Source: Candidatus Babeliales bacterium
GTDB lineage: Bacteria > Babelota > Babeliae > Babelales > JACPOV01
Assembly: GCA_040879965.1 (NCBI GenBank)
Contig: JBBDJI010000013.1
Location: forward strand, 1-64,000
Length of the DNA stretch: 64,000 nucleotides
Reading direction: 5' to 3'
The position numbers and the translations under genes were made by a program. Shown piece after piece: positions 62,960-64,000 of the stretch. The notes under the pieces were generated by a model. It did no database searches, had not been told where the DNA came from, and saw only the letters and a list, made by a program, of their open reading frames with translations. Positions within the stretch are counted from its first letter, which is position 1; the number at the start of each line of letters is the position of its first letter.

Positions 62960-64000
62960 TAAATCCATTCCTTTTGTTTTTCTTGAGAAGGCGTAGGCGA
63001 CTCATAGTAACTTGTTTTTGCAGGTAAGATAGTTAGTTGTTCAGCAATTTTTTTACCATCTAAAACGGCTTCTTGCATACTTGAATATTTCCATGCACCG
63101 TAACGGCCAATTGAGAAAATATGATTGTTAGCAAGCTGATTTAATAACGAAGGCAGATATTTTTCACGCCAAAAATTATAAATAACATACGCATGAGATA
63201 TATGTATAACTTTTTCTATTAAAATTTCATTATCAGCTATTTTTAGTAGCTTTTTAATTTGATGAAGAGATGCTTGCAATAATAAGTTAATACGTTTTTT
63301 TGAGATATTTACGTGTGAAAATTCACCGTATAAAGAGCTACAATTTGCAGGTGCTGTGCTGCGTGCAAAATTATGTGGAAAGCCAACACGGTAAAATGGA
63401 AATTGTTTTTCAGGAAAATAAATCCAATGTTTCTCAGAAAGATTGGGACGATTAATGCCGAGATTAAAATTTACTACGCTATTACATTTAAGTTTTGTTA
63501 GTGCGTGTTTGAATGTAGTGTTTGGCTTTTCTTTAAGCATATGAATGAAGTTATCTAAAGGTATAGTGTTAATTAGTTGACCAAATTCTTCCTCATGCCC
63601 ATTAGTAAAACGAATAATTTTTTTATTCATATCGATATGTTCTACCTGATAATTGGTATGAATCGGTGTAGTTAATTGGTTGCGTAATTTATCTATCCAG
63701 AATTGAATGCCACCTGATTTGGGATAATAAAAATGAGCATTGTAGCCGATTGTTTCATCAGTATTATCTTGAATTGCCCCTTGGATCATTTCTTGCAATG
63801 AAGTTTTTGGTACAAAGCGTCCTGTCCAAGAAGCAGTGATGCCACGCAAATCATAAGAAAAAATTTTTCGCTGAAAAGGAAGAAAAAAATGACGTGCAAA
63901 ACCAGATCCAAAATTTTGCAGAACCCATTGTGGAAATGAATGTGATTTGTGACGTGACTTTTGCCTTTCAACATAACCTTGAATACATTCTGCAATAACT
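62959..64000 (-). CDS. FAD-dependent amine oxidase / protoporphyrinogen oxidase-like flavoprotein (partial)
   Basis: The frame remains open to the right edge, so the N-terminus with the FAD-binding motif lies outside. Visible are NFGSGFARHFFLPFQRKIF, SYDLRGITASWTGRFVP, GGIQFWIDKLRN, VEHIDMNKKIIRF, LINTIPLDNFIHML and, near the end, IFSIGRYGAWKYSSMQEAVLDGKKIAEQL, the typical C-terminal FAD contact of this family. Such proteins commonly lie next to sugar epimerases in surface polysaccharide loci, and UDP-galactopyranose-mutase-like or other sugar-linked roles are possible. The stop shares bases with the epimerase ATG. Confidence 0.85.
   Translation of the reverse strand, partial: VIAECIQGYVERQKSRHKSHSFPQWVLQNFGSGFARHFFLPFQRKIFSYDLRGITASWTGRFVPKTSLQEMIQGAIQDNTDETIGYNAHFYYPKSGGIQFWIDKLRNQLTTPIHTNYQVEHIDMNKKIIRFTNGHEEEFGQLINTIPLDNFIHMLKEKPNTTFKHALTKLKCNSVVNFNLGINRPNLSEKHWIYFPEKQFPFYRVGFPHNFARSTAPANCSSLYGEFSHVNISKKRINLLLQASLHQIKKLLKIADNEILIEKVIHISHAYVIYNFWREKYLPSLLNQLANNHIFSIGRYGAWKYSSMQEAVLDGKKIAEQLTILPAKTSYYESPTPSQEKQKEWI

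Noticed and set aside
1-64000. Insertion sequences, prophage or plasmid functions
   Set aside because: No transposase, integrase, phage structural or replication gene, and no terminal inverted repeats with target duplications were seen.

Overview
The window is strongly AT-rich and gene-dense. It looks like a chromosomal segment of a host-associated bacterium with a Gram-negative type envelope. My best guess is Candidatus Dependentiae (TM6/Babeliae) or something close. This is an inference from three things: a Suf-type Fe-S locus and a Bat (VWA/TPR) operon in an AT-rich genome, many lineage-specific short proteins with a signal peptide, a coiled coil and a C-terminal membrane anchor, and tandem secreted beta-helix paralogues. 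No rRNA gene is present to confirm it. I see no transposase, integrase, phage gene or CRISPR array.

Layout. 1-6143: four tandem secreted beta-helix proteins; the first carries near-identical 159-bp coding repeats and runs off the left edge. 6250-8727: a heparinase II/III-like protein and a small secreted protein. 9325-14230: a secreted alpha/beta hydrolase followed by four related small membrane proteins, with a decayed second copy of the hydrolase 3' end between the third and fourth. 14245-17140 (minus): topA and an FkbM-type methyltransferase. 17384-24563: a membrane protein, plsC and a complete-looking batA-B-C-D-E operon with overlapping genes. 24591-27603: M23 peptidase, lepB, rhodanese lipoprotein, tRNA-Cys, tRNA-Leu, HU. 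27680-29794: a FUN14-like membrane protein and a GspE/PilB ATPase split by one in-frame stop. 29797-43933: sufC, sufB, sufD and sufS, interrupted by reverse-strand secreted proteins and by a 1857-residue Sel1/TPR protein coupled to sufS. 44066-49652: an unknown secreted protein, a CDP-alcohol phosphatidyltransferase, a MerA-like flavoprotein with two VTT (TVP38/TMEM64) proteins, and a HAD protein. 49953-57102: secreted small proteins, a lysozyme-like secreted protein, an ABC-2 exporter, and two secreted HAD proteins of which one has lost its catalytic residues. 57294-64000: sufU, a NurA-like nuclease, two secreted coiled-coil proteins, dnaJ, a DUF2177 protein, an NDP-sugar epimerase and a flavoprotein that runs off the right edge.

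How the genes work together. Housekeeping operons (topoisomerase, protein export, Fe-S assembly, phospholipid synthesis, chaperone) alternate with at least five clusters of lineage-specific exported proteins. Many of the latter share a signal-peptide junction in which a small residue or Cys is followed by Met and then usually Glu or Asp. These clusters, together with the beta-helix array and the exported hydrolase, lysozyme-like and HAD proteins, are the least explained part of the window and the likeliest place for host-interaction or envelope functions not yet described.
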